Assembly: GCF_020524885.1 (NCBI RefSeq) | Contig: NZ_JAIVKJ010000001.1 | Location: 1-64,000, forward strand | Source of the DNA: Microbulbifer elongatus | Lineage (GTDB): Bacteria > Pseudomonadota > Gammaproteobacteria > Pseudomonadales > Cellvibrionaceae | Direction: 5' to 3' | DNA: 64,000 nucleotides | Shown: one piece after another, positions 54,699-62,285 of the stretch | How positions within the stretch are numbered: position 1 is the first letter of the stretch | How the letters are laid out: each line of letters begins with the position of its first letter | The notes under the pieces: model-generated | Seen by the model: only the letters and a program-made list of their open reading frames with translations | What the model was told of the DNA's origin: nothing | The model's database searches: none | Made by a program: the position numbers and the translations under genes

Positions 54699-56981
54699 TC
54701 AAACGCCGCTTTCGCGGATCAAAACACCGGCTATACGTCGTGCCAGCAAGTGCGCAAGGCTCACCGGCTCGCCCAGTAATACCAGGTGACCGGCACGTTG
54801 TGCGGTGCCGGGTATGGCTTTTTCGCCACTGCCTTCATTCGACGCCTCAATGGCAATATCGAACGTAATCAGGTGGAGTGCCTCGGCAGAGCGGCGGTGC
54901 TCATCCGCTAGTGTCTGTAATGGACCACCGAACGCCGAAGCGAGCGCGGGGTCCTGAATGCGCCGCGAGGCGATCTGTTCGAGCGCGCTTACCACAACCG
55001 GAACAGGTTGCCATTGCCCGTGCAGGAATAGCTGCCCGCGCAGGGGCTCATCTCTCTCAGAGAGATTTAGGCGGGTGGCCTGTTGTGTCTCGGCATAGGC
55101 GCGCCCGCGAATACTGTCGCTGGCGGCAATACTCAGAAATGGTTGGTTCAGGTCGAGAAATTGATTGGTATGCAGTCCGGGTAACACCCAGTCCACGGTC
55201 CCGGAAACCTTGGCACTTACCTGAAGTTGCTGGTGTTCTGTTTCCAGCGTGCGGAGCAACTGCTGTTTGCTGAGCAGATCCTGCAGGTAGACACCGTTGA
55301 GGGCATCGAGGCTTTCTGCAAAACCATCGCTGTGCTGGCGGCGCTTGAGCAGCGTCAGCTCTGCGCGAGTCCGCGCGATGCGGTACGCCAGTTCATCGTT
55401 ATCAAACTGGGCGATGAGCTGTCCGGCGTTCACCGTGTCGCCGCGCTGCACTGGTAGCGACTGCAAGATGGCACCCGCGGGTGCCATGACTTTCTGCTCT
55501 TGTGCAAAAAAGGTGGCGGCCGGCAATTGCACCGGCCACGGCAGCGGGATCATCAACACAGCCGTCAGTATGCCGAGGCTCAGAAAAACACGTGGCCGAA
55601 ACATGCGCAGAGATTGCAGGATTCGCTGGTGAACATGCGATTCCTGGCCCGGGGGAGGCGCCATGGTGTTTGCCTTTTCTTTCGGTGGACTTGTATCGCC
55701 GAATTGCGGTTGTCGTTGCTCTCTAAGGTGTGCGAGAAAACTAACAACCTCCCGATAGGCAGGAATGATCAGTAGCAGTCCCAGACACAGTAGAAAAATG
55801 ATGACGCCAGCAGCTTTGAACAGAAGCTGGTAAGCGGCATAGCTGATCAGGGTAAATACCATTAGCCGGTAGGTCAGGCTGGCTAACCCAAAAAGTACTA
55901 ACAGGCCTTGCCTGCGGCCGCCCGGCAACTGGTGGGAACGCAGTAGCATTGACCACAGCCAGAGCCGCAGAGTGGTATTCGCAGTTTGCTGCAGGTTTTT
56001 CTCACCGCTGTAATCACTCAACAGGTAGTAGCCATCAAATTTCATTAATGGATTCGCATTGATCATCAGTGTGGTGAACAGGGAAGTGGTAAACAGGTAG
56101 AACGTCAGCGCGCGCAATGGCCCGTCGTCCAGCAGGCACCAGGCCAGTGCGGCGAAAACTCCAAGTACCAATTCAAACGTGACGCCGGCAGCAGAGATAT
56201 GCAGACGGGCGCGGCGTGGTAGGCGCCAGGCATCAGTGATTTCACTGAACATGATCGGCATTAGTGCAATCAGTCCGACTCCCACGCTGTTGGCGCGGAT
56301 ACCGTAGTGACGCGCTACGCTCGCGTGGCCGAGCTCGTGAACAAGGCTGAGCAACAGGTAGCACGCAAAAAAACTTAGTGCTCCCACCGGATTCCAGCTG
56401 GCGTCGAAGTAGGCGATGAACTCGGGCCAGTGCTGTGCCACCGACAGGGCAGCGATCAGCGAGGCGAGTAGCAGCAAACCGTAAAACCACGGTTGACCGG
56501 TGCAGCGAGCCAGGGGGAGTAACAGGCGGCTGCTCAGCTCGGGAACAAAGAGCGGTCTACGCCAGAACAGGCTCTGCTGAAGTTGAACGAGTCTTTTTTG
56601 CATGGGGCTCGCCGCGGCGAGCTTCGCAGAGAGTGTACCGCTGTCTGTTTGAAGTAACTCATTGTCGGCCACAAAGCGGGCGACGGATTCCACCTGTCGC
56701 GGATCGACCGCGCAACCTTGTTGCTGTGCGATAGCGGCGGCAACCTTTTCTGCGCTGCCACAGTCCCAGAGTTGCAAAACCAAAAGCTCCAGCTCTCCGA
56801 GTTCCAGGTACTGACCGCGCAAGGGGTCGTAGAGCAACCAGGTTTCATTATGGGCGTCGCTTTCTTTCGCGCGATGGAACTGCAAGTCGGTGCGCAGGGG
56901 GGGCCAGGAAGCTTGGGTTTCCTGTGCGGCTTCAGGCGGTATTGGGTCCGCGGGCTGGCTGGCAAAACTCTGGCTGTGCAC
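54699..56981 (-). CDS. PqqD-like / M50 zinc-protease-like / HlyD-like fusion protein
   Basis: A 760-residue membrane protein with three parts. Residues about 45-115 resemble a PqqD-like domain. Residues about 160-430 contain several TM segments and the M50 site-2-protease-type motifs H-E-L-G-H (215-219) and N-P-L-M-K-F-D-G-Y-Y (310-319). After a cytoplasmic linker (about 430-470) a TM segment leads to a HlyD/biotinyl-lipoyl-like adaptor part (from about 500: V-M-A-P-A-G-A-I-L-Q). Similar fusions exist in peptide-exporter clusters. It could cleave or thread the giant protein, or connect to TolC; none of this is shown by sequence alone. The operon position, 74 bases before the giant gene, links it to that cargo. 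Confidence 0.85.
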   Translation of the reverse strand: MHSQSFASQPADPIPPEAAQETQASWPPLRTDLQFHRAKESDAHNETWLLYDPLRGQYLELGELELLVLQLWDCGSAEKVAAAIAQQQGCAVDPRQVESVARFVADNELLQTDSGTLSAKLAAASPMQKRLVQLQQSLFWRRPLFVPELSSRLLLPLARCTGQPWFYGLLLLASLIAALSVAQHWPEFIAYFDASWNPVGALSFFACYLLLSLVHELGHASVARHYGIRANSVGVGLIALMPIMFSEITDAWRLPRRARLHISAAGVTFELVLGVFAALAWCLLDDGPLRALTFYLFTTSLFTTLMINANPLMKFDGYYLLSDYSGEKNLQQTANTTLRLWLWSMLLRSHQLPGGRRQGLLVLFGLASLTYRLMVFTLISYAAYQLLFKAAGVIIFLLCLGLLLIIPAYREVVSFLAHLREQRQPQFGDTSPPKEKANTMAPPPGQESHVHQRILQSLRMFRPRVFLSLGILTAVLMIPLPWPVQLPAATFFAQEQKVMAPAGAILQSLPVQRGDTVNAGQLIAQFDNDELAYRIARTRAELTLLKRRQHSDGFAESLDALNGVYLQDLLSKQQLLRTLETEHQQLQVSAKVSGTVDWVLPGLHTNQFLDLNQPFLSIAASDSIRGRAYAETQQATRLNLSERDEPLRGQLFLHGQWQPVPVVVSALEQIASRRIQDPALASAFGGPLQTLADEHRRSAEALHLITFDIAIEASNEGSGEKAIPGTAQRAGHLVLLGEPVSLAHLLARRIAGVLIRESGV

Positions 56982-57006
56982 GTTACTCGGTTACCTCTTT
57001 CGGGGG

Positions 57007-58323
57007 CTAAACCCCTATCCAGCGACGGGCGGAGGCCAGTGGTCGGCGCAGCAGGTAGTAGATCAGTGGCACACGAGCGCCGTATACACGGGCGTGACCG
57101 CGAGTATTGATCCGGACTTGTGGCTGATCCTGTTGAATGGTTGCCAGCAGGCGATAACTGGCGGGGAGGTTTTCCCCTTCGCTGGTCAGCAGGCTGTGAT
57201 AGTGCAGCTCACCCTCGATGGGAGACAGCGGGTCGGACTCCGCGTAAAAAACCGCGGGTGCACTTTGTGGCAGAGTGATGGCGTCATTGGTGGGGAGATC
57301 AATCTGAATCTGACGCGCGGCAGGCTGCACGATTTCCATCACTTTTTCCCCCGCACGGATACGTCGGCCTATCCACTCCGCCGGGTCGGTATAAATTGCT
57401 ACCCCGGCAGCGGGGGCTCTGATGCGGGTCTTGTCCAGTTGCGTGCGCTGGAAGGCGAGATCCAGGGTGCGGATGGCGAGGTCGGCCTCGGCCTCGGCCA
57501 GTTTATGCCCGGCGGATGCCTGCTGGAAATTGTATTGGCGGGTCATGCGCAGGCGCTCTGTATAGAGGGCAATTTCCTGCTCTACCCGGTCAATTTCGGC
57601 GCTGACCTCGGCATCTTCCAGTGTGAACAGCAGCTGGCCGTCTTGAACGGAGGCATTGGGAGGAATATTGATTTCCCGAATCACGCCGTCGGTGCGTGCG
57701 GATACGATGCGAGGCTCTATGGCGGATAGCGTTGCCGGTGCCAGGACACTTTGGCGCACCGGAATCAGGCAGATGGCGGCGATGACAGCCGCTGTCACCA
57801 GTGGCCGGCGGGTGAAAAATCTTCGAAAGGAAAAGTGTTTCACGCCCCTGAGTGCGAGCAGGGATTGACGGACCGCGGCGCCAAGTTCCTGCAGGACTTC
57901 CAGTTCCTGCTCGGACATTCTTTTTGCGCGCACAAATGCCAGGCAGCCGAGGATATCACTGCCGCCATCGAGTGGCAGCAGTGTCAGGAAGAGGGAAGTG
58001 TTCTGCTGGTCTGGATCTGACGGGTTGCAAGTCCCGGCAATCTCTAGTTGTAGAGGATACGAATTTTTCGTGTTGTGAAGATTCTCGGAGACCAGGCGAC
58101 GCCAGCGCTGGGCTTCACTGCTGGTGGCATCGACACTGCTGACATTGGAGGCCGCGCTAAGTTTTAACCCGGCACCGGAGAAGAACAGGCAGGCATCAAA
58201 CGCCAGCAGTAGCTGGCTGTCGGTACAGGCAATGCGCGCAATCTGCGCCTCATTGTTAGCGGTGCGTAGTTTTTTCTCCAGAGCGAGAAAGCTGTTGAGT
58301 TTTTCCAGCAGCCTTGCGTCCAC
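57007..58323 (-). CDS. HlyD-like membrane adaptor with extra N-terminal domain
   Basis: A 438-residue protein using the GTG at 58323, one base after the stop of the gene upstream with GGAG before it; an ATG at 58410 would overlap by 86 bases. Residues about 1-170 form a soluble alpha/beta region resembling a GAF domain. A TM segment (about 181-200) follows. Then an adaptor part has lipoyl/barrel-sandwich pieces (V-S-A-R-T-D-G-V-I-R-E-I, R-I-R-A-P-A-A-G-V-A) flanking a helical hairpin. Expected topology: cytoplasmic sensor-like domain, inner membrane, periplasmic adaptor. It may gate or assemble the exporter. Function inferred. Confidence 0.8.
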   Translation of the reverse strand: MDARLLEKLNSFLALEKKLRTANNEAQIARIACTDSQLLLAFDACLFFSGAGLKLSAASNVSSVDATSSEAQRWRRLVSENLHNTKNSYPLQLEIAGTCNPSDPDQQNTSLFLTLLPLDGGSDILGCLAFVRAKRMSEQELEVLQELGAAVRQSLLALRGVKHFSFRRFFTRRPLVTAAVIAAICLIPVRQSVLAPATLSAIEPRIVSARTDGVIREINIPPNASVQDGQLLFTLEDAEVSAEIDRVEQEIALYTERLRMTRQYNFQQASAGHKLAEAEADLAIRTLDLAFQRTQLDKTRIRAPAAGVAIYTDPAEWIGRRIRAGEKVMEIVQPAARQIQIDLPTNDAITLPQSAPAVFYAESDPLSPIEGELHYHSLLTSEGENLPASYRLLATIQQDQPQVRINTRGHARVYGARVPLIYYLLRRPLASARRWIGV

Positions 58324-58324
58324 G

Positions 58325-59149
58325 TCAGTTGGCTCCCTCGGACGCACTGCTGTGTGTTCGGTCCGCCAGCATATCGTCGGATTGATCTGGCAGGGCGAAG
58401 TGGGCTTCACCGCTCATGCCGGAAATCAAGAGTGTCGATGAGAAATTTTGCGGGTGTTCTTCAAGTTGGCCGATTACGCGGACCGTACGCGTTACCGGGT
58501 CCACTACCGGAACAATACGTTGTAAAACAGCGTTGTACTCGCGGCCGGTCTCGTTGATGGTGACCCTGAAAGCAGCGCCCACGGATAGCTTGTCCAGCCA
58601 ACCGGAGGGAATAATGGCTTCCACTTCCAGCCCCCGGTTATCTACCAGTTCGAATAACGGCGTGCCGATTTCTACACGCTGGTGTGGCTCTATCTGTCGG
58701 CTCACCACAAATCCTGCGAAGGGCGCATGCACATCACAATAGGTGTTGCGGTGTGCCAGTACCTTGCGCTTGGCGGTGGCGTCCGCCAGCTGCGCTTCGC
58801 TTTGTACCATTTCCAGCTCGCTAATATTGCCGCCCAGTTGACGCAGCGAAATATTTGCCTCTAATTGACGACGAGCCAGGGCGCGTTGGGATTCGGCACC
58901 TTCCAGTTCCGCTTTCAGCTCGGTGCAGTCGAAGCGGGCCAGCAGGTCGCCTTTTTTAAAATGGTTTCCAGCGCGTACGCGCACCTCGGTAATGCGCGCG
59001 GCCAGTTCGCTGGAGAGTTGCACTCGACTGAGTGCGTTGAGTTTTGCTGGCGCCGATTCGGTTTCGGGCTGGGTTTGTGCCTGTACTGTACAGATAACAA
59101 GAGCAGCGGCGAGGAGGATCACCGCGCGTAGAAAAACCGGAACTTGCAT
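58325..59149 (-). CDS. Periplasmic HlyD/RND-type adaptor protein
   Basis: A 274-residue periplasmic adaptor. A signal peptide (MQVPVFLRAVILLAAALVIC..., ending V-Q-A-Q) starts at ATG 59149; a longer frame is less likely. The barrel-sandwich halves (A-R-I-T-E-V-R-V-R-A-G-N-H-F-K-K-G-D and V-H-A-P-F-A-G-F-V-V-S) flank a short coiled coil (L-E-G-A-E-S-Q-R-A-L-A-R-R). It would connect an inner-membrane component to TolC. Unlike the next two genes it has no TM segment. Confidence 0.85.
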   Translation of the reverse strand: MQVPVFLRAVILLAAALVICTVQAQTQPETESAPAKLNALSRVQLSSELAARITEVRVRAGNHFKKGDLLARFDCTELKAELEGAESQRALARRQLEANISLRQLGGNISELEMVQSEAQLADATAKRKVLAHRNTYCDVHAPFAGFVVSRQIEPHQRVEIGTPLFELVDNRGLEVEAIIPSGWLDKLSVGAAFRVTINETGREYNAVLQRIVPVVDPVTRTVRVIGQLEEHPQNFSSTLLISGMSGEAHFALPDQSDDMLADRTHSSASEGAN

Positions 59150-59236
59150 TGTCGCTACCACCAAAACATCTACCACTGTGACTTTTTTGCTGTCACCGAT
59201 TGCCTGAACATATTGTGACCGGCACGGCCCGCCGAA

Positions 59237-60817
59237 TTACCAGTGCGCCGCGGCCTGACCGTCTTCACGAATTTCCGCCTCGCGCTGTTCCACGCCCTCC
59301 GGGTTGTAGCCTCCGATGGGAAGTAGTTCCATGCTCGCGCTCTGGGTGCGCATATCCGCAACCTGTTGTTCGATCACGTCCAGCGGTTGGCGGTAGTCGA
59401 TATAGAACTCGGGCTGGAAACCCACGGCGTTGCTCAGGCGGCCGTTGGCGCTCCGCCAGTCCGCGTAGCTCACGTCCTGCTGCACACTGGACAACAGTGA
59501 CTGAGTGGCGGCATGAATGCTTTCCAGTTCGGTGCCCTGGCTGGATTGCCAGCGAGCACGGGACTGGCCCGCCATAGCCCGGTCAAGTTCCGCCATTTCC
59601 GCGGCATAACTGTGGTTCAGCTGGGCCCGTTTTACATGGCTGTAGGCGAGATCTACTTGTGTAAGCACTGCCACCGTTAGCGCCGCGCGGCGCACATCGC
59701 CCAGGCGCTCGTTGTCGCGCGCGTAGCCAATCAGGTCGCGACCGGTGACCACAGTGCCGAGTAAATCCCAGGTGAGGCGCAGGCTGCTTTCGGCCCAATC
59801 GTTGTAGAGCAGGTAACTGTTATCGTCGTAGAAATAGCCGGTACGCAGCTCCAGACCCGGCAGTAATTGCAGGCAGGCCTTGCGGATTTCCGTGGCGGCA
59901 ATGCGCTGGCGGTAGTCCTCTTCAAGTAATTCCGGTCGATTGCGCAGACTGTACTGTTCGAGTTCCAAAATGCTCATTTCGGAAAAGGGACTGCGCAGCA
60001 CGTCGCTGGGTGCGGCGCTGACCGAGAACTGGGTGCCGGGTGGTAAGCCCATCAGCGAAGCCAGTTCCATTTTGGCGTTGTGCATGTCTCCTTCCAGTGC
60101 CAGCAGTTGCTGCATCAGATCCAGCAGGTCGCGACGATAGGAGAGGCTGGCCTCGGTCTGGCGCAGTCCGCGCTCGGCGCTTTGGCGGGACTTTTCCAGT
60201 GCGCGTCGGGTCTGTTCGATCAGGCCCGGCAACTGGCCTTGCGCGCGCTGGGCGGCGGCGGCCATCCAGAAGGCGTATTCCACATCCATGATCACGTTGT
60301 GCATCAGCTTGCGCTGGCGCTCAATCGCGATCATTACCCCGTCTGCAGCTTGTTTGGCGGAGAGATAATTGATGCCGAAGTCGAGCACGTTCCACGACAG
60401 CTCGAACCCCGCGGTACTGTAGGTTTTATCCAGGGAAGTGGACTGGGCGAGGGATTGGTTGCCGTTCACGTCCTCGCTGCTGGCGAAGTGCTGTTTGTTG
60501 CGATGGTTGTAGCCGGCGCTGGCGGCAATTTCCGGCAGCATGTCCCAGCGCGACAAACTCAGGTTGCGATTGGCGACCACCGCTTCCATCAGTTTTAGGC
60601 GGTTGTCCATGTTGTAGGCAATAGCGCGGGCAATGGCTTCATTCAGGTCGATGGGGCCGGTGACCGGTTGCTGGTTGCCAAAAGCGGTTTGCCAGTCGGA
60701 ACTTGCGCGCTGATCGATGCTGGCGTCGTCCATGGCGACGGGTTTCACCGAGCAGGCGGAAAGAGTTGCCATTGTCAGCCCGAAAGCCGCCAGTGTGGCA
60801 GAAGGAGCCAGGCGCAT
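59237..60817 (-). CDS. TolC-family outer-membrane lipoprotein
   Basis: A 526-residue outer-membrane efflux protein. The N-terminus is a lipoprotein signal (L-S-A-C, Cys22). The two-fold TolC repeats are visible: A-I-A-R-A-I-A-Y-N-M-D-N-R-L-K-L-M-E-A-V and S-L-R-N-R-P-E-L-L-E-E-D-Y-R-Q-R-I-A. Long coiled-coil hairpins follow. It is the first gene of the five-gene minus-strand operon. It should form the outer-membrane channel for the cargo at 44860. A gap of 87 bases separates it from the adaptor gene. Confidence 0.9.
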   Translation of the reverse strand: MRLAPSATLAAFGLTMATLSACSVKPVAMDDASIDQRASSDWQTAFGNQQPVTGPIDLNEAIARAIAYNMDNRLKLMEAVVANRNLSLSRWDMLPEIAASAGYNHRNKQHFASSEDVNGNQSLAQSTSLDKTYSTAGFELSWNVLDFGINYLSAKQAADGVMIAIERQRKLMHNVIMDVEYAFWMAAAAQRAQGQLPGLIEQTRRALEKSRQSAERGLRQTEASLSYRRDLLDLMQQLLALEGDMHNAKMELASLMGLPPGTQFSVSAAPSDVLRSPFSEMSILELEQYSLRNRPELLEEDYRQRIAATEIRKACLQLLPGLELRTGYFYDDNSYLLYNDWAESSLRLTWDLLGTVVTGRDLIGYARDNERLGDVRRAALTVAVLTQVDLAYSHVKRAQLNHSYAAEMAELDRAMAGQSRARWQSSQGTELESIHAATQSLLSSVQQDVSYADWRSANGRLSNAVGFQPEFYIDYRQPLDVIEQQVADMRTQSASMELLPIGGYNPEGVEQREAEIREDGQAAAHW

Positions 60818-61187
60818 ATCTCTTTGTCCTTAGCGTACTTATTGACTTCTGAGTGCACGGTACAGCTGCGCCCATACAAGTTAGTACAGGCGTGTGCTTT
60901 TGAAATTTGAATGGCGCGAGAACATTTCACCTGCACCACAAAGTCGCCGGCGTCGACGCCAATTTAATTGGTTCTAAAGCTTCAAACTGGTTTCAACGTT
61001 AGCGTATGTGCCATAGATGGTTCTGAGCAGGTCGGGGTTACGTACCACAAATCGCTACAATTCCAATATCGCCGCCATTCGTATAATGTCGTTTGCTGAC
61101 TTCACTGGGCGTATAACAATAAGCACACGGTCGGGCCCTTAGGCCCAGTGAAAGAGGGTGGCAAGAGGGCGACAAGAGAGCAGTCCA
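60818..61187. other. 370-bp divergent promoter region
   Basis: It lies between the TolC-like gene (-) and the ABC ATPase gene (+). It contains a perfect -10-like TATAAT at 61082-61087 for the + strand (no good -35 at the right spacing), a palindrome GGCGTCGACGCC (60949-60960) and CACTGGGC/GCCCAGTG arms (61103-61110 and 61143-61150) that would make a hairpin near the ABC ribosome site. No gene is seen. Confidence 0.6.
61082..61087 (+). promoter_or_regulatory. Candidate -10 box for the ABC operon
   Basis: Perfect TATAAT, 101 bases upstream of the TTG start of the ATPase gene. The -35 region is weak, so an activator may be needed. The promoter call is tentative. Confidence 0.4.
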
Positions 61188-62285
61188 TTGGCGAATATCG
61201 AATTCAGAAAGGTGACCAAGCACTACGGTGATGGTCCGGCCACGGTTTCGGCGCTAGATCTGAAGATTAGTGACGGCGAGTTCATGGTGCTGGTGGGGCC
61301 GTCCGGGTGTGGTAAATCCACCATCCTGCGCATGATCGCTGGGCTGGAATCCATCTCTTCCGGTGACCTTTCCATCGGCCGCCACCGCGTCAATGACATG
61401 CCGCCCAAAGATCGGGACATCGCCATGGTGTTCCAGAACTACGCCTTGTATCCGCATATGACCGTGTTCGAGAACATGGCCTTTGGCCTGCGGGTACGCA
61501 ATTTCCCCAAGCTGGGTATTGAGCGGCGGGTGCGTGAGGCGGCGGAAACGCTCGGTCTTGCCGATCTGCTGCAGCGCAAGCCGGGGCAGCTTTCCGGTGG
61601 CCAGAACCAGCGGGTGGCACTGGGAAGGGCGATGGTGCGCGATCCCCAGGTGTTTCTGTTTGATGAGCCCCTGTCAAATCTCGATGCGGAACTGCGCGTG
61701 CAAATGCGCAGCGTGATCAGCCGCCTGCACCGCCAGCTCGGTACCACTTCGGTATACGTTACCCACGACCAGGTGGAGGCCATGACTTTGGGTAGCCGCA
61801 TCGCGGTGCTCAATGACGGCGCGCTGATGCAGGTGGGCACGCCGCTGGAGCTCTACAACGACCCGGACAACACCTTTGTTGCCGGCTTTATGGGGGCGCC
61901 ATCCATGAACCTGGTGCCGGTGCACAACGATGGCCGGCAGCTTACGTGTGAGCTGCTCACCCTGCCGCGTCCGCATTTGTCGGCATTGAAAAGCGCGCTG
62001 GTGTTAGGGCTGCGCCCGGAAAAGCTGGTCTATGCCGCCAATGCGCCGGCCAACTGGCCGCGGCTCACGGGCTCGATAGAGCTGGTGGAGAGCCTCGGTG
62101 CGGAAATGCTGGTGCACCTGCGCGCAGGCTCGTCGCAGGTAGTCGCAAGGCTGCCGGGTTTGCGGGCATTTACTCCGGGCGACACCCTCGAGCTCGCCTT
62201 TGATCCCGCCGCGGTCTACCTGTTTGACTCCGAGAGCCGGCAGCGTATTCGCAGTGATGGGGCCCGCGCCGGAGTGGGTGCCTGA
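61188..62285 (+). CDS. MalK/UgpC-type sugar ABC transporter ATPase
   Basis: A 365-residue ATPase of the carbohydrate-importer (CUT1) type. Walker A G-P-S-G-C-G-K-S-T, signature L-S-G-G-Q, Walker B V-F-L-F-D-E-P, H-loop (T-H-D-Q-V-E-A-M) and a C-terminal TOBE-like regulatory domain (about 240-365) are visible. I chose TTG at 61188 giving M-A-N-I-E-F; a GTG at 61158 would add ten residues. The stop overlaps the start of the solute-binding/permease gene. Sugar unknown. Confidence 0.9.
   Translation: MANIEFRKVTKHYGDGPATVSALDLKISDGEFMVLVGPSGCGKSTILRMIAGLESISSGDLSIGRHRVNDMPPKDRDIAMVFQNYALYPHMTVFENMAFGLRVRNFPKLGIERRVREAAETLGLADLLQRKPGQLSGGQNQRVALGRAMVRDPQVFLFDEPLSNLDAELRVQMRSVISRLHRQLGTTSVYVTHDQVEAMTLGSRIAVLNDGALMQVGTPLELYNDPDNTFVAGFMGAPSMNLVPVHNDGRQLTCELLTLPRPHLSALKSALVLGLRPEKLVYAANAPANWPRLTGSIELVESLGAEMLVHLRAGSSQVVARLPGLRAFTPGDTLELAFDPAAVYLFDSESRQRIRSDGARAGVGA

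Noticed and set aside
44860..60817. Ordinary type I secretion system
   Set aside because: No ABC transporter ATPase is in the operon and the cargo has no RTX repeats, so the standard label is not justified.
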